A stretch of DNA of 53,627 nucleotides from Candidatus Magnetominusculus xianensis (GCA_001541255.1 LNQR01000116.1:1-53627), one strand, 5' to 3'; positions 17,254-26,925 are shown, counted from the first letter of the stretch. The notes: generated from the letters alone by a model not told the origin. Program-made: numbers and translations.

Positions 17254-20250
17254 TTGACACTCGCTATGAACAGAGGGTCAGGAATTTTTACAATGACTAT
17301 AGACAAGCAAGAGGCGTTCCCAAACATCCCCGTTATCTCGGAGCCCACGATAGCTTTGTTTAAAACCATTTCGGGCATTGCCGCCGCTCTTGTCTTTGCA
17401 CTTGGTGTTTTTGTCCTTGCCGCATGGCTGTTTAATATAAGAGATTTGGAGATACTCTATTTAAACCCGATTGCTATGAAGGCAAATGCTGCGCTCATGT
17501 TTGTCTTAACAGGTGTATCGTTGTGGCTTTTACAGACCAAAAGGGTTAATCGACGGACGCGGTTTTTTTCTAAGACATGCGCCTCAATAGCTGCTTTAAT
17601 AGGGTCGCTTACCTTGGTTGAATATCTTTTTAATATTGATTTAGGGATTGACCAGGCATTGTTTAGAGACATACCCAATGTACTTATGACGCCGCACGCG
17701 GGCAGGATGTCACCACTTACGGCAGTAAACTTCGTTCTGGCAGGAACTGCCTTGCTTCTGACAGACGTTGAGACTCGGAAGGGATACCGTCTGTCACAAA
17801 TTATAGCTATTGTATGGGGTATAATTTCAATGATATGTTTTATGGGTTATCTCTATAATATTACATTACTGTACCAGCAGTCCTCCTTTACGGTTATGGC
17901 GATACACACGTCATTGGCGTTTACGTTGTTATCCATCGGGGTGGTTTTTGCGCGTCCTGAAGAAGGGATAATGATTTTTTTTATACAGGATGGACTTGGC
18001 AGTATAATGGCACGCCGTATCCTTGCTGTCGTTACTCTAACTCCGGTTATAACGGACGTAATAATTATCTCAGGCCTGAGAGCTGGTTTTTATGACATAC
18101 CCTATACGATGGCATTTCACACTGTTATTATTACGGTTGTGATTGTCATCATCGTTTTGCATACAGCTCTGACTTTAAATAAAATTGACTATAAGCAAAG
18201 AAAATCTGAGGCAGAGACAGAAATCGTGGCAAGATTCCCGGGTGAAAATCCCTTCCCTGTGATGCGTGTCAGCAGGGGGCTTAACGTTACATATGTGAAT
18301 AAATCAAGTAAACCGTTGATTGATTATTTAGGGTTTCAAAAAGACGGTGATAATTTGTATGCCGGTAAGATGTGGGCTGATGAGATTGCCGCGGTGTTAG
18401 ATTCCGGGCAGATGAGAATCATTGAAATACCGGTTAACGACCGGGTGTTTCAATTCACTATAGCGCCTATGCCGGACAGTGACTATGTAAACCTCTACGG
18501 AAGCGACATCACGAGACTTAAATTAATGGAAGAGTTGCTTAATTATGAAAAAAGAAAATTACAAAATATACTGGACTCCATGCAGGACGGGATATATATA
18601 GTAAATCAAGAATATACAATAGAATACGCGAATCCTGTAGTTATCAGGGAGTTCGGTTCATGCAATGATATGAAGTGCTATTCGTATTTTCATGGACGTA
18701 TGGAGCCCTGCCCCTGGTGCAGAAATCCTGAGGTATATCAGGGAGTGACTGTGCGCTGGGAATTTACTATGACTAATACCGGCAAAACCTACGACATAAT
18801 TGACACACCTTTAATAAATCAGGACGGCAGCATTTCTAAACTGGAAATATTCCGCGATATAACTGTCCGCAAGCAGATAGAGAATGACCTGCGGTTATTA
18901 TCACGGGCGATAGAAGACTCTATGGACGATGTGCATATTGTAGATATGTCAGGGAAGATACTCTACGCTAATAAGGCTGCCATCGCAATGACCGGCTATT
19001 CCCTTGAGGAGAGCGTCGGTATGGATGTTGCTAATTTAGCAAATGATCCGGCATTTGGGAGAGATGTCATAATAGCATCTGTCAAAAAGGAAGGATTCTG
19101 GAATGGGGAGATTTTATGCAAAAAGAAAGACGGCACACTTTATACGGCATGGCTGATAGTCAATCTGGTCAATGATACAACTGGTAAGCCTGTTGCACTA
19201 ATTGGAACGATGCGTGACATTACGATGAAAAAAGCGATTGAAGAGGCATATCACACCTCTGAGGCGAACATGCGGGCGCTTATGAACTCTATTACTGAGA
19301 GCGTTGCTCTCATCGGGACAGATGGTATCTTTATCACTGTTAACGATACCTTTGCAAGGCGTTTCAAAAAAGAGAGCAGCGATATAGTTGGAGCAAAGAT
19401 GGTAGACCTTCTCACTCCGGATGTTTTAGAATCACGTAAGAAATACTTTGATGGCGTTATAAGCACCGGCAGCCCTGTTCACTTTGAGGACATACGCGGT
19501 GAAACTTACTTTTATAGTAATATGTATCCTGTTTTCAATGAAAACAATAAAGTCAGCGGCGTAGCCGTGTACGCTGTTGACATCACCGAGCACAAGAAAT
19601 ATGAGAACTATTTGTTAAGGTCTATCAGGGAAAAAGACATGCTCACGCGTGAAGTGCATCACCGTGTCAAGAATAACCTGCAAATAGTTGCCGGACTTAT
19701 CGGGTTGCAGCTCAATTACGTAACAGATGAGACATACAAGTCCATGTTTACCGAAACCATGAACAGGATAAAGTCAATCTCTTTGGTTCACGACAAACTC
19801 TATCGTTCAAAGGGACTTTCCGAGGTGGATTTGAAAGAATACATAGTTAATCTTTCAAAAGAACTGCTTAACTCTTTCTGTGTTGACAGCAGCAGTGTAG
19901 AGATGACTTTGGATATAGAACCCGTTGTCGTTGGTGTGGATATTGCGGTACCATGCGGATTGATTATTAATGAACTCTTTACAAATATCCTGAAGTATGC
20001 CTTCCCTGATAAAAGAACAGGTAAAATCGACATTTCAATTCACTACAAAGGCGGTGACAATTTTGAGATGGTAATCTCGGACAACGGTGTTGGATTTCCG
20101 GCAGATGTGGACTTCAGAAATACAAAGAGTTTAGGCCTGCACATAGTGAATCTGCTGGTGAGGCAAATCGGCGGGACTATTGAATTGGACAAGACGTACG
20201 GAAGCAAGTTTACCATCAACTTTGAAAACCATAAGGAGCAGTATGGATAA
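17254..20250 (+). CDS. membrane sensor histidine kinase, multi-PAS, HisKA_2
   Basis: Sensor kinase of 998 aa. The N-terminal third (about 35-310) has around eight hydrophobic helices forming an integral-membrane input module. PAS-like domains follow, roughly 325-415, 425-540, 545-665 and 670-790, several ending in DIT or similar boundaries. The kinase core is HisKA_2 type with EVHHRVKNNLQIV (phospho-acceptor probably H802), and an HATPase domain with NELFTNILKYAFPD and ISDNGVGFP. Start TTG 17254 with AGGGGAA upstream. It overlaps the response regulator gene by 8 bp, so the two form a pair. Confidence 0.85.
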   Translation: MTLAMNRGSGIFTMTIDKQEAFPNIPVISEPTIALFKTISGIAAALVFALGVFVLAAWLFNIRDLEILYLNPIAMKANAALMFVLTGVSLWLLQTKRVNRRTRFFSKTCASIAALIGSLTLVEYLFNIDLGIDQALFRDIPNVLMTPHAGRMSPLTAVNFVLAGTALLLTDVETRKGYRLSQIIAIVWGIISMICFMGYLYNITLLYQQSSFTVMAIHTSLAFTLLSIGVVFARPEEGIMIFFIQDGLGSIMARRILAVVTLTPVITDVIIISGLRAGFYDIPYTMAFHTVIITVVIVIIVLHTALTLNKIDYKQRKSEAETEIVARFPGENPFPVMRVSRGLNVTYVNKSSKPLIDYLGFQKDGDNLYAGKMWADEIAAVLDSGQMRIIEIPVNDRVFQFTIAPMPDSDYVNLYGSDITRLKLMEELLNYEKRKLQNILDSMQDGIYIVNQEYTIEYANPVVIREFGSCNDMKCYSYFHGRMEPCPWCRNPEVYQGVTVRWEFTMTNTGKTYDIIDTPLINQDGSISKLEIFRDITVRKQIENDLRLLSRAIEDSMDDVHIVDMSGKILYANKAAIAMTGYSLEESVGMDVANLANDPAFGRDVIIASVKKEGFWNGEILCKKKDGTLYTAWLIVNLVNDTTGKPVALIGTMRDITMKKAIEEAYHTSEANMRALMNSITESVALIGTDGIFITVNDTFARRFKKESSDIVGAKMVDLLTPDVLESRKKYFDGVISTGSPVHFEDIRGETYFYSNMYPVFNENNKVSGVAVYAVDITEHKKYENYLLRSIREKDMLTREVHHRVKNNLQIVAGLIGLQLNYVTDETYKSMFTETMNRIKSISLVHDKLYRSKGLSEVDLKEYIVNLSKELLNSFCVDSSSVEMTLDIEPVVVGVDIAVPCGLIINELFTNILKYAFPDKRTGKIDISIHYKGGDNFEMVISDNGVGFPADVDFRNTKSLGLHIVNLLVRQIGGTIELDKTYGSKFTINFENHKEQYG

Positions 20251-21550
20251 AACCAGAATTTTGATAGTAGAAGACGAGATGATATCCGGCGCGTTCATAC
20301 AGAATACCCTTGAGATGCTTGGATATGAAGTCACTTTTGTGGCGATTTCGGCATTTGAGGCCATAAGGGAAGCAGAGAGAAACAGACCCGACCTGATCCT
20401 TATGGACATAAAGATAAAAGGGGCAGAGGATGGCATAGAAACAGCGCATGAGATTAGAATGCGTTTTGATATCCCTATCATCTATCTCACCGCCCACTCG
20501 GATGAGGCGACGGTTGAGCGTGCTAAAGTAACCGAACCGTTTGGATATGTTATAAAACCAGTTGACAGCAAAGAGCTGAAGACCAGCATTGAAATTGCCC
20601 TGTATAAACACAAGATGGAAGCCAAACTGAAAAGTCTGGCACATTATGATTTTCTTACAGGACTTCCCAACCGCACGCTGTTTTTTGACCGGCTTGACCA
20701 GGCCCTTAAGCAGGCAAAACGTCACAATAAGGATGTCGCCCTGCTCATGATAGACCTCGACGGTTTTAAATGTATTAACGACCGGATGGGGCATGACACC
20801 GGTGATATGGTATTAACAGAGATAGCAAAGAGGTTAAAACACCAGATACGCGGCACGGACACAGTGGCACGTTTTGGCGGCGATGAGTTTATTGTTATTC
20901 TTACAAACCTCGCCAATGCAGAGGATGCAGAGACGCTTGCCCTAAAGATAATTGTAGCGATAGGAAGGCCGTTTCAATTTAAAACCCCGTACTGTGCTAT
21001 AGGTGCCAGTATAGGAATAAGTTTTTTCCCAAAAGACGGCAGCGATGTAGAAACACTGCTGAAAAAAGCAGACGCTGCAATGTATCGGGCGAAGGAAAAT
21101 GGTAAAAACAATTATCAATTATTTCATGACGCAAACAATAAGACCAATATAGATATAAAGACTGTACTGTCTCACTCGTTACAATTTATCCTGAAGAATA
21201 AGTCTGGCTGGGGGCACAACGAGTGGCTTGAGTTTTTAATAGCGCTTAAAGAAAAAGGGGTTTTTATTTCAAAGACGGTTGAGCCATACGTTGGTGTAAT
21301 CGTAGAGACGCTGAAGAAATTCTGCCAATTAACTCCGCCTTCAGCCGGAAGCATAGAGAAAGTTTTGTCTCATGTTTGTGACAAGGCCGCTGATTTCATC
21401 GTGTCAAACAATGGGATTTGGACAATACAGGACTGGGAGACCTTTTTAAACGATATTAACTCAACGGGAATAATGCTTGATAAGGAGGCGGCATTGCTGG
21501 TGCTTGACATTATCGAAGCAGCGAAGTCGCTCCACATTTTATGCCCCTGA
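20243..21550 (+). CDS. response regulator with GGDEF diguanylate cyclase and repeat tail
   Basis: Protein of 435 aa. A receiver domain (1-120) has phospho-acceptor D55 (LILMDIKIKG), T83 and K105. A GGDEF domain (about 130-295) has an intact GGDEF at 212-216 and an RxxD inhibitory site (RGTD, 203-206) five residues upstream, so it should make cyclic di-GMP and be product-inhibited. The C-terminal tail carries two similar helical units (313-360 and 384-430; each has W-x2-FL and a V/I-rich helix). The start is ATG 20243 with AAGGAG upstream, overlapping the kinase stop; the frame is open further upstream but this start fits the receiver fold. The kinase at 17254 is the likely partner. Confidence 0.88.
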   Translation: MDKTRILIVEDEMISGAFIQNTLEMLGYEVTFVAISAFEAIREAERNRPDLILMDIKIKGAEDGIETAHEIRMRFDIPIIYLTAHSDEATVERAKVTEPFGYVIKPVDSKELKTSIEIALYKHKMEAKLKSLAHYDFLTGLPNRTLFFDRLDQALKQAKRHNKDVALLMIDLDGFKCINDRMGHDTGDMVLTEIAKRLKHQIRGTDTVARFGGDEFIVILTNLANAEDAETLALKIIVAIGRPFQFKTPYCAIGASIGISFFPKDGSDVETLLKKADAAMYRAKENGKNNYQLFHDANNKTNIDIKTVLSHSLQFILKNKSGWGHNEWLEFLIALKEKGVFISKTVEPYVGVIVETLKKFCQLTPPSAGSIEKVLSHVCDKAADFIVSNNGIWTIQDWETFLNDINSTGIMLDKEAALLVLDIIEAAKSLHILCP

Positions 21551-21572
21551 CATAAACGGCTGTAGCAGAGGA

Positions 21573-22235
21573 CTATTCCTTGAATCGTTCGAGGATGTTT
21601 ACTATCTCTGCTACGGTCAATGCCCCAAGCTGCTTGGGAAGCGGCGCCTGCAAGTCGAAAAACTTCACAGGGAAATTCAACCCGTCAAAGTCAGTGAACG
21701 ATATTGCCCTTCTTGGCGGCGCTGTGCGGCAGTGGTCAAAATATAACAGAGTAACCTCTGTTTTCGTGTCAATTACTCGCATTTTTATTGACATCATGGA
21801 CTGCCTCAGTTCACCGCCCATGACTATTTTTTCAATTTCTCCGACAATAATATAATTATATTTTTTGTCTCTGGCGTATTTTATCTGCGACTTGAGGTCG
21901 TTGAATATCTCGTCGTTTTTCTCTAATATATGAAACAACTGCCTTTGCAGCAACAGCTTGTGCATGAGGTCAGTCAGATATATGGATATTTCCTGAGCAT
22001 CAATTGACGACTTCAAGAGAAAGACTGCGGCACGGCTTTCAAACGGGAATTGGTGTTCCGGCTTGATGTAAAAATCCCTCAGACACGGCTGCGCCTCCGA
22101 CTCTGACTGTGTCAGTGTCTTATGCTTTGTTGACAACACGGTGGTCTGCGGCGGCACGGCTACGCTGCATGACATTACGGCAAGCAGCACTGCCGCTATG
22201 AGCATTGTCCTGCTGATCAGCCTGATGTCCTCCAT
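21573..22235 (-). CDS. putative lipoprotein, downstream of two FlgO-like genes
   Basis: Protein of about 220 aa with a lipoprotein-like signal (MLIAAVLLAVMSC). The mature part has a beta/alpha pattern (AAVFLLKSSIDAQEISIYLTDLM; KYNYIIVGEIEKIVMGG; MSIKMRVIDTKTEVTLLYFD) that resembles FlgT- or TolB-N-like periplasmic domains, but I cannot assign a family firmly. I use ATG 22235, directly after the stop of the upstream gene; in-frame starts at 22247 and 22271 would overlap that gene. Last gene of the minus-strand run that starts at mqnC. Confidence 0.65.
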   Translation of the reverse strand: MEDIRLISRTMLIAAVLLAVMSCSVAVPPQTTVLSTKHKTLTQSESEAQPCLRDFYIKPEHQFPFESRAAVFLLKSSIDAQEISIYLTDLMHKLLLQRQLFHILEKNDEIFNDLKSQIKYARDKKYNYIIVGEIEKIVMGGELRQSMMSIKMRVIDTKTEVTLLYFDHCRTAPPRRAISFTDFDGLNFPVKFFDLQAPLPKQLGALTVAEIVNILERFKE

Positions 22236-22236
22236 A

Positions 22237-22947
22237 TTATTTGGCATTACCAGAAACAGGCGGTCTTTCAAAGACCGGTGCCGAATCAGGTAATTGTCCT
22301 TGCCCGCCGGTGTTTTTTAACAGCTTCTTCAACTCTTTTGTCTCCACCATGCGTGTACTCCAGGCCGAATACAGCGTGGAGTCCTTCAGGTTTATTATAC
22401 GCCCGTTAAATATTACCGACTTCCCTGTAACAGTATATGTCCCTACTAGTACGCTCATTGCGTTTTCTCTTGCCGCAAGGTCTCTGACATCTCTGGTTAA
22501 GACAAACTCCCCGTTCTTTTTATCTATATCTATGACATTACCCATACGCATCTCTATGACATCGAAATAGTTCAGTTGAAGATAGGTCATCAACAGCTCA
22601 GAAAATGCCCTCCCTAACGGCGAGGTCTGTCTGATGTCGTTTACATCGACAAATGTTGTTATCAATATGGGTGATATCTGCGGTGAATAGACCCGGTCGG
22701 TCTCTATCCTTGCAGAGAAGGAAAGGCCGTTGGCCATGTCTTTGGCCGCACTGTCAAGGTCGTCATATACATTAAACATACCATCGTGATAACCCGTGTG
22801 CGGGCCGCTGGGCGGGCCTACTGCCACTTTCTCTACGGCCTTATATGTTGAACATCCACAGAGTATCGTAAGGGCTGTTGCCGCTGCCATTGCCTTCAAT
22901 GCCTTTGTTACCATGGGTACACCCATCGTGTTTTCATTAGTTTTCAT
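22237..22947 (-). CDS. FlgO-like outer-membrane lipoprotein 1
   Basis: Protein of 236 aa. The signal peptide ends in ILCGCS, a good lipobox. The mature part matches the FlgO domain: ILITTFVDVNDIRQTSPLGRAFSELLMTYL, then GEFVLTRDVRDLA and VGTYTVTGKSVIFNGRII. FlgO proteins are outer-membrane proteins linked to flagella in some bacteria, but this window has no flagellar genes, so the role here is open. It lies between two other lipoprotein genes with short gaps and shares the fold of the 22970 gene. Confidence 0.68.
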   Translation of the reverse strand: MKTNENTMGVPMVTKALKAMAAATALTILCGCSTYKAVEKVAVGPPSGPHTGYHDGMFNVYDDLDSAAKDMANGLSFSARIETDRVYSPQISPILITTFVDVNDIRQTSPLGRAFSELLMTYLQLNYFDVIEMRMGNVIDIDKKNGEFVLTRDVRDLAARENAMSVLVGTYTVTGKSVIFNGRIINLKDSTLYSAWSTRMVETKELKKLLKNTGGQGQLPDSAPVFERPPVSGNAK

Positions 22948-22969
22948 TATATTTCCCTATATCTCATTA

Positions 22970-23941
22970 TCAGTGTTTTGCCGGTGTGCCAGGCTTTGGT
23001 GTTACCTCCGGCACTGTGGGTTCAATTGGTTTCGCCACTGCTTCCGGCTTCGCTGGTTCTTTGGGTTTCACTGGTTCGGTCGGCTGCTTTGTCACTTCTA
23101 CCTTAACTGCCGCCTCCGGTTTTACCGGCTCTGATTTTACCGACTCCGGGGCTGCCGGTTCTTCCGGCTTAACATTTGTGACCTTTTTTACTGGTTTTTT
23201 TGGCTTTGGTTTGAGTTTCTTTGCTTTTTTCTTTGGCGCAGGCGCAGGCGCTTTAATTAAAGGCGCAGGTTCGTTCTGGCGCAGTCCTATTGAGGGCATC
23301 GGTTCATTCTGCAGTTCGCTTGCCTTGCTTAACAGGTATTTTACCATCGTCGTGAGGGGAATCTTTATAGTTGCTACGGAGATGACCTCTGCAAGTTCAG
23401 GACTTATCAGCCTCACGTTTACAAACACCTCGCATGGCTCTACCTGATATGTACCGGCTATTATCAGCGAGTTTGTATAGTCGAAGTTAAAACTCTTCGG
23501 TGTAATGTCTATTTTTTTACCTTTCACATTATTTTCGGTCACGCCGTTTCTGCTGAGGTACAGCTCGCCTACTTTGTTTGACATAACGATGGACTTCATC
23601 TCCCTTACGTCTGTCACCCTGTAGCCCTTGATATGCAGTTGTGAGAGGACTTCTTCGGCTATCAGACGCCCGAACATCGATGTCTTGTTGAGATTGCTTA
23701 ACTCAACAAAGCTGGTCACAATTATCTTGTTCGTGAATCTGGGAATATCGCCATACATCTCAAGCTGCTCGACTATGTGTGCAGACTTAAGGTCTATATC
23801 GGTCATGTTGTCATAGGGATTACTCTCGAAGTGATTGATACTGCACTCTGGTATCTCGTTAGTCTTTGGCACGGTGTACTTTGTCTGGCAGGACATCGTC
23901 AACGCTGCCACTAGTGCTGCGGCTATGAGTTGTTTTTTCAT
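22970..23941 (-). CDS. FlgO-like lipoprotein 2 with Pro/Lys-rich tail
   Basis: Protein of 323 aa. Lipoprotein-type signal (LVAALTMSC). The FlgO-like domain (about 30-210) has IIVTSFVELSNLNKTSMFGRLIAEEVL and GELYLSRNG, aligning with the same segments of the 22237 gene. From about residue 225 it ends in a low-complexity tail of Pro, Lys, Glu, Ala and Val (KPEEPAAP, EPVKPEA types), which may span the cell wall or bind peptidoglycan or another charged partner. The pair looks like an old gene duplication. Confidence 0.68.
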   Translation of the reverse strand: MKKQLIAAALVAALTMSCQTKYTVPKTNEIPECSINHFESNPYDNMTDIDLKSAHIVEQLEMYGDIPRFTNKIIVTSFVELSNLNKTSMFGRLIAEEVLSQLHIKGYRVTDVREMKSIVMSNKVGELYLSRNGVTENNVKGKKIDITPKSFNFDYTNSLIIAGTYQVEPCEVFVNVRLISPELAEVISVATIKIPLTTMVKYLLSKASELQNEPMPSIGLRQNEPAPLIKAPAPAPKKKAKKLKPKPKKPVKKVTNVKPEEPAAPESVKSEPVKPEAAVKVEVTKQPTEPVKPKEPAKPEAVAKPIEPTVPEVTPKPGTPAKH

Positions 23942-23951
23942 TTAGTTTTTT

Positions 23952-24803
23952 TCACTTTGTGTTTGGTGATTGTTTTTTTACAATACCGATTACGTTCGGT
24001 ATCGGCCACGCTGTTTGAAACGTGTTGTCCTCATCGTAGTTAGCGCCGTAGCCCCCGACTTTTTCTATCTCAGTGTCTCTTGCTGTGATGTATAGAGACG
24101 CCTGCCGCCCACCCTCGAGGTACACGGCACTGGTGATGGAAATAGGAAGCGACATTATTATCTCTATAAAATCGTGTACGGTGTACGGCGAGCGGGAAAA
24201 TAAAAAGAGTATGTTGCCGCCCTTGTCCTTGCCGATTGCTGCTATGCTCCAGGAGGTCTGCTTCTGCTCCCAGACGTTCTTATTTGTACAACTGATCATT
24301 CTGATATTCTGGATAATCGTATTGTACTTTCCCTTGAGTTCTTCAAGATTCTGACAGTCAGAGTCTATTATCTCTGCGTCGGCGACTGTGGAATCAACTG
24401 GATTAAACGCCAGCGCTGTCTTATATGATTTTGAGACCTTCGGGTTATTTACGTGGTTGAAGTTCTTCATGTACCCAACGCTTGTAGAGCCGTCGGCCTG
24501 GTACATGCCAGCATTTGTGGCGGCAGTAAGGTTATACTTCTTTGCCCATTCCTTCGCGGTCAAAGACTTGCCGCCAAGCTCGGACACTGTTAGCAGCTTA
24601 AAGGCGTAATTTGCAGGGCTTATCCTCAGCACCGTTATCTTTGAATTACCCATGTCGGACTTCTGAGGGGATTCGAATTCGCGCATATACAAGCCCTCGT
24701 CAAGCCTCTTCCAATTGTCCGCTTCCGCAACAGCGGCGGCTGCGATAACCTGTACCGCCAATACCATAGCACCTGCTAAAGTCCATAATCGCTTTATCTG
24801 CAT
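23952..24803 (-). CDS. phosphodiester glycosidase-like exported protein
   Basis: Protein of 283 aa with an N-terminal signal peptide (about 1-28, ending AAAAVAEA). The rest matches the NAGPA/phosphodiester glycosidase domain (PF09992 type): AATNAGMYQADGSTSVGYM near residues 95-112, ending with the Gly-rich segment YLEGGRQASLYI near 235-247 and VGGYGANYDED. Family members act on sugar phosphodiesters at the cell surface or in exported material. Gaps of 10-15 bp to its neighbours suggest co-transcription with the flavoprotein and lipoprotein genes. Substrate unknown. Confidence 0.75.
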   Translation of the reverse strand: MQIKRLWTLAGAMVLAVQVIAAAAVAEADNWKRLDEGLYMREFESPQKSDMGNSKITVLRISPANYAFKLLTVSELGGKSLTAKEWAKKYNLTAATNAGMYQADGSTSVGYMKNFNHVNNPKVSKSYKTALAFNPVDSTVADAEIIDSDCQNLEELKGKYNTIIQNIRMISCTNKNVWEQKQTSWSIAAIGKDKGGNILFLFSRSPYTVHDFIEIIMSLPISITSAVYLEGGRQASLYITARDTEIEKVGGYGANYDEDNTFQTAWPIPNVIGIVKKQSPNTK

Positions 24804-24818
24804 TTTATTGAATTTGCT

Positions 24819-25760
24819 TTAACCCCATGCATATTTTCTTTTTTTCCTGTGATTTATATATTTCTCCGCCGACAGTGCTGCAACACACCCATTAGCAGCA
24901 GCTATCACGACCTGCCTGACCTCTGTGCATGACACATCTCCCGCTGCAAACACCCCATCAACATTTGTCTCCATCATCCTGTTGGTCATGACACACTCCT
25001 CGTCGCTTATATCGACAGAGAAGTTCAGATAATCCACAATCGGTCTGTTACCGTGCAGATATACAAATACGCCGTCCATCGGCATTACTGTATCTGTCTT
25101 TGTCTCATTGTTCTGCACAACTATACTCTCTACGCACTCAGCGCCCCTGATCTCAGTAACCCTATGGTTCAGGAGTACATTGACTTTCTCACTTAAACTA
25201 TGATTGTCGCTAATCTTGAGCTTGGTGGACTGGGCTATCAGCGTAACCTTACCGGTGAAGCGCGCCAGGACGTCTGCTTCTTTCACCGCTTCCTCTGAGT
25301 CCCCTAAGATGCATACGTTTTTATTTCTGTAAAATGCCGCGTCACAGATGGCACAGTAACTGACACCCTTGCCAAGCAGCTCTTTCTCTCCCGCAATTGC
25401 AGGCTTTCTGCCCATCGACCCTGTGGCCACGATTACCGTCTTGCCGTAGTAGGTCTTGTCTATCGTGTATATTTCCTTTGGATCGCTTTCTATGTTTACG
25501 CCTATGACCTGAGTCTCTATGAATTCAGCGCCAAATGTTATGGCCTGAGTCCTGAATATATCAAGCAGCTCCGGGCCGGTCATTGGATTTGTGATACCAG
25601 GATAGTTTTCTATCTTGCTTGTGAAGGCAAGCGCCCCGGCGGTCTTAGACTTGTCCAGCACTACGGTCTTTAGGTTCAATCTTGCTGCGTACTGAGCTGC
25701 GGTCAACCCTGCCGGCCCTCCGCCTACTATCACCACATCGTATAACTGCTGTCCTTCCAT
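24819..25760 (-). CDS. thioredoxin reductase-like FAD oxidoreductase
   Basis: Flavoprotein of 313 aa with an FAD-binding motif GGGPAG near residues 13-18 and the redox pair C136-A-I-C139 (YCAICDAAF), the same position as the CxxC of bacterial thioredoxin reductases. The C-terminal FAD segment GVFAAGDVSC is present. The second dinucleotide site reads CILGDSEEAVKEA, not the usual GGGDSAVEEA, so the nicotinamide donor may be unusual. A GAGGTGG ribosome-binding site precedes ATG 25760. It lies 27 bp after mqnC. No thioredoxin gene is nearby, so the partner is unclear. Confidence 0.82.
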   Translation of the reverse strand: MEGQQLYDVVIVGGGPAGLTAAQYAARLNLKTVVLDKSKTAGALAFTSKIENYPGITNPMTGPELLDIFRTQAITFGAEFIETQVIGVNIESDPKEIYTIDKTYYGKTVIVATGSMGRKPAIAGEKELLGKGVSYCAICDAAFYRNKNVCILGDSEEAVKEADVLARFTGKVTLIAQSTKLKISDNHSLSEKVNVLLNHRVTEIRGAECVESIVVQNNETKTDTVMPMDGVFVYLHGNRPIVDYLNFSVDISDEECVMTNRMMETNVDGVFAAGDVSCTEVRQVVIAAANGCVAALSAEKYINHRKKRKYAWG

Positions 25761-25787
25761 GTTCCACCTCGGTATTAATTCTAACGT

Positions 25788-26840
25788 TCAGAAATAATTC
25801 AGCACATTGTAATACGTGTCCCTTTGAGCCGGTTTAAAACCTGACGATTTAATTGCGCCTATTATATCATTTTTCGATACCATAAATGCTACACCTGCTG
25901 CTTTTACAACATTTTCTTCTATCATTGTTGAGCCGAAGTCATTTGCCCCGAATCTCAGCGCCACCTGTGCGGTCTTTATCCCCTGCGTCACCCACGACGC
26001 CTGAATATTTTTGACGTTATCCAGATAAACCCTCGACACTGCCAGCACGCGCAGATAATCCGCCGCTGTTGCATGAGCCGCGCCGCGCCCCAGCGCTGTA
26101 TCTCCGGGCTGAAACGTCCACGGTATAAATGCCGTAAAGCCTCCAGTCTCTTCCTGCAGCTGCCATATTGCCTCAAGGTGTGCCGCTATGTCCAGCGGTG
26201 TTTCAATCGTGCCGAACATCATTGTGGCCGTTGTCCTCATCCCCAGCATGTGTGCCTCTTTCATTACCTCAAGCCATGCCGCTGTGTTTATCTTTCGCGG
26301 GCTGATGACCTGCCTGACCCTGTCTGAGAGAATCTCTGCCCCGCCTCCCGGTATTGAATCCAGCCCCGCGTCTTTTAATATTGTTAGCGTATCTTTTATC
26401 GTGAGTTCGGCCTTTTTTGCCATATAGGAAATCTCAGGCGGTGAAAACCCGTGAATGTTTATTGAAAATTCCTTTTTTATCTTACGCAGCATTGCCGTGT
26501 AGTATGAAATATCAAGGGCCGGGTGAAGCCCTCCCTGGATTAATATCTGCGTGCCGCCCAGGGCGATAGTCTCACGGATTTTATCCATCAAGACTGCCTC
26601 ATCGATGATATATGCCCCCTCTGCGTCTTCATCTTTATGGAAGGCGCAAAAGCTGCACTTATTCGTACAGACATTGGTGTAATTTATATTTCTGTCTACG
26701 ATGAACGTAACAACGCGCTCAGGGTGCAGCGCCAGTCTAACATTGTCAGCCATCTCACCAAGCTCAAGCAGCGGCGTCTCAGTAAGATGCTTAATGGCCT
26801 GAGCTGGTTTGTTAAGCGTATCGCTCATGCACAACCCCAT
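25788..26840 (-). CDS. mqnC: cyclic dehypoxanthinyl futalosine synthase
   Basis: Radical SAM enzyme of 350 aa in the futalosine route to menaquinone. The cluster motif is C58-x3-C62-x2-C65 (NVCTNKCSFCAF). Typical MqnC segments are present: GGTQILIQGGLHP, INIHGFSPPEI, DAGLDSIPGGGAEIL, RTTATMMFGTIE, FTAFIPWTFQPGDTALG and FGANDFGSTMIEENVV. The related MqnE and CofH would differ in these. Start ATG 26840; ATG 26828 is an alternative. No other mqn gene is in the window. First gene of a run of six same-strand genes. Confidence 0.92.
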   Translation of the reverse strand: MGLCMSDTLNKPAQAIKHLTETPLLELGEMADNVRLALHPERVVTFIVDRNINYTNVCTNKCSFCAFHKDEDAEGAYIIDEAVLMDKIRETIALGGTQILIQGGLHPALDISYYTAMLRKIKKEFSINIHGFSPPEISYMAKKAELTIKDTLTILKDAGLDSIPGGGAEILSDRVRQVISPRKINTAAWLEVMKEAHMLGMRTTATMMFGTIETPLDIAAHLEAIWQLQEETGGFTAFIPWTFQPGDTALGRGAAHATAADYLRVLAVSRVYLDNVKNIQASWVTQGIKTAQVALRFGANDFGSTMIEENVVKAAGVAFMVSKNDIIGAIKSSGFKPAQRDTYYNVLNYF

Positions 26841-26925
26841 CCGTGTATCACTCCAGCATAAACCATAGTACGAGAAAACATTGATTATTCTAACATAAAT
26901 ATAATATTAATGTTGAATGGAGTGA

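Noticed and set aside
22986..23447. Gly/Phe-rich plus-strand frame of 153 aa
   Set aside because: It is the reverse reading of the Pro/Lys-rich tail of the FlgO-like lipoprotein, a composition artefact.
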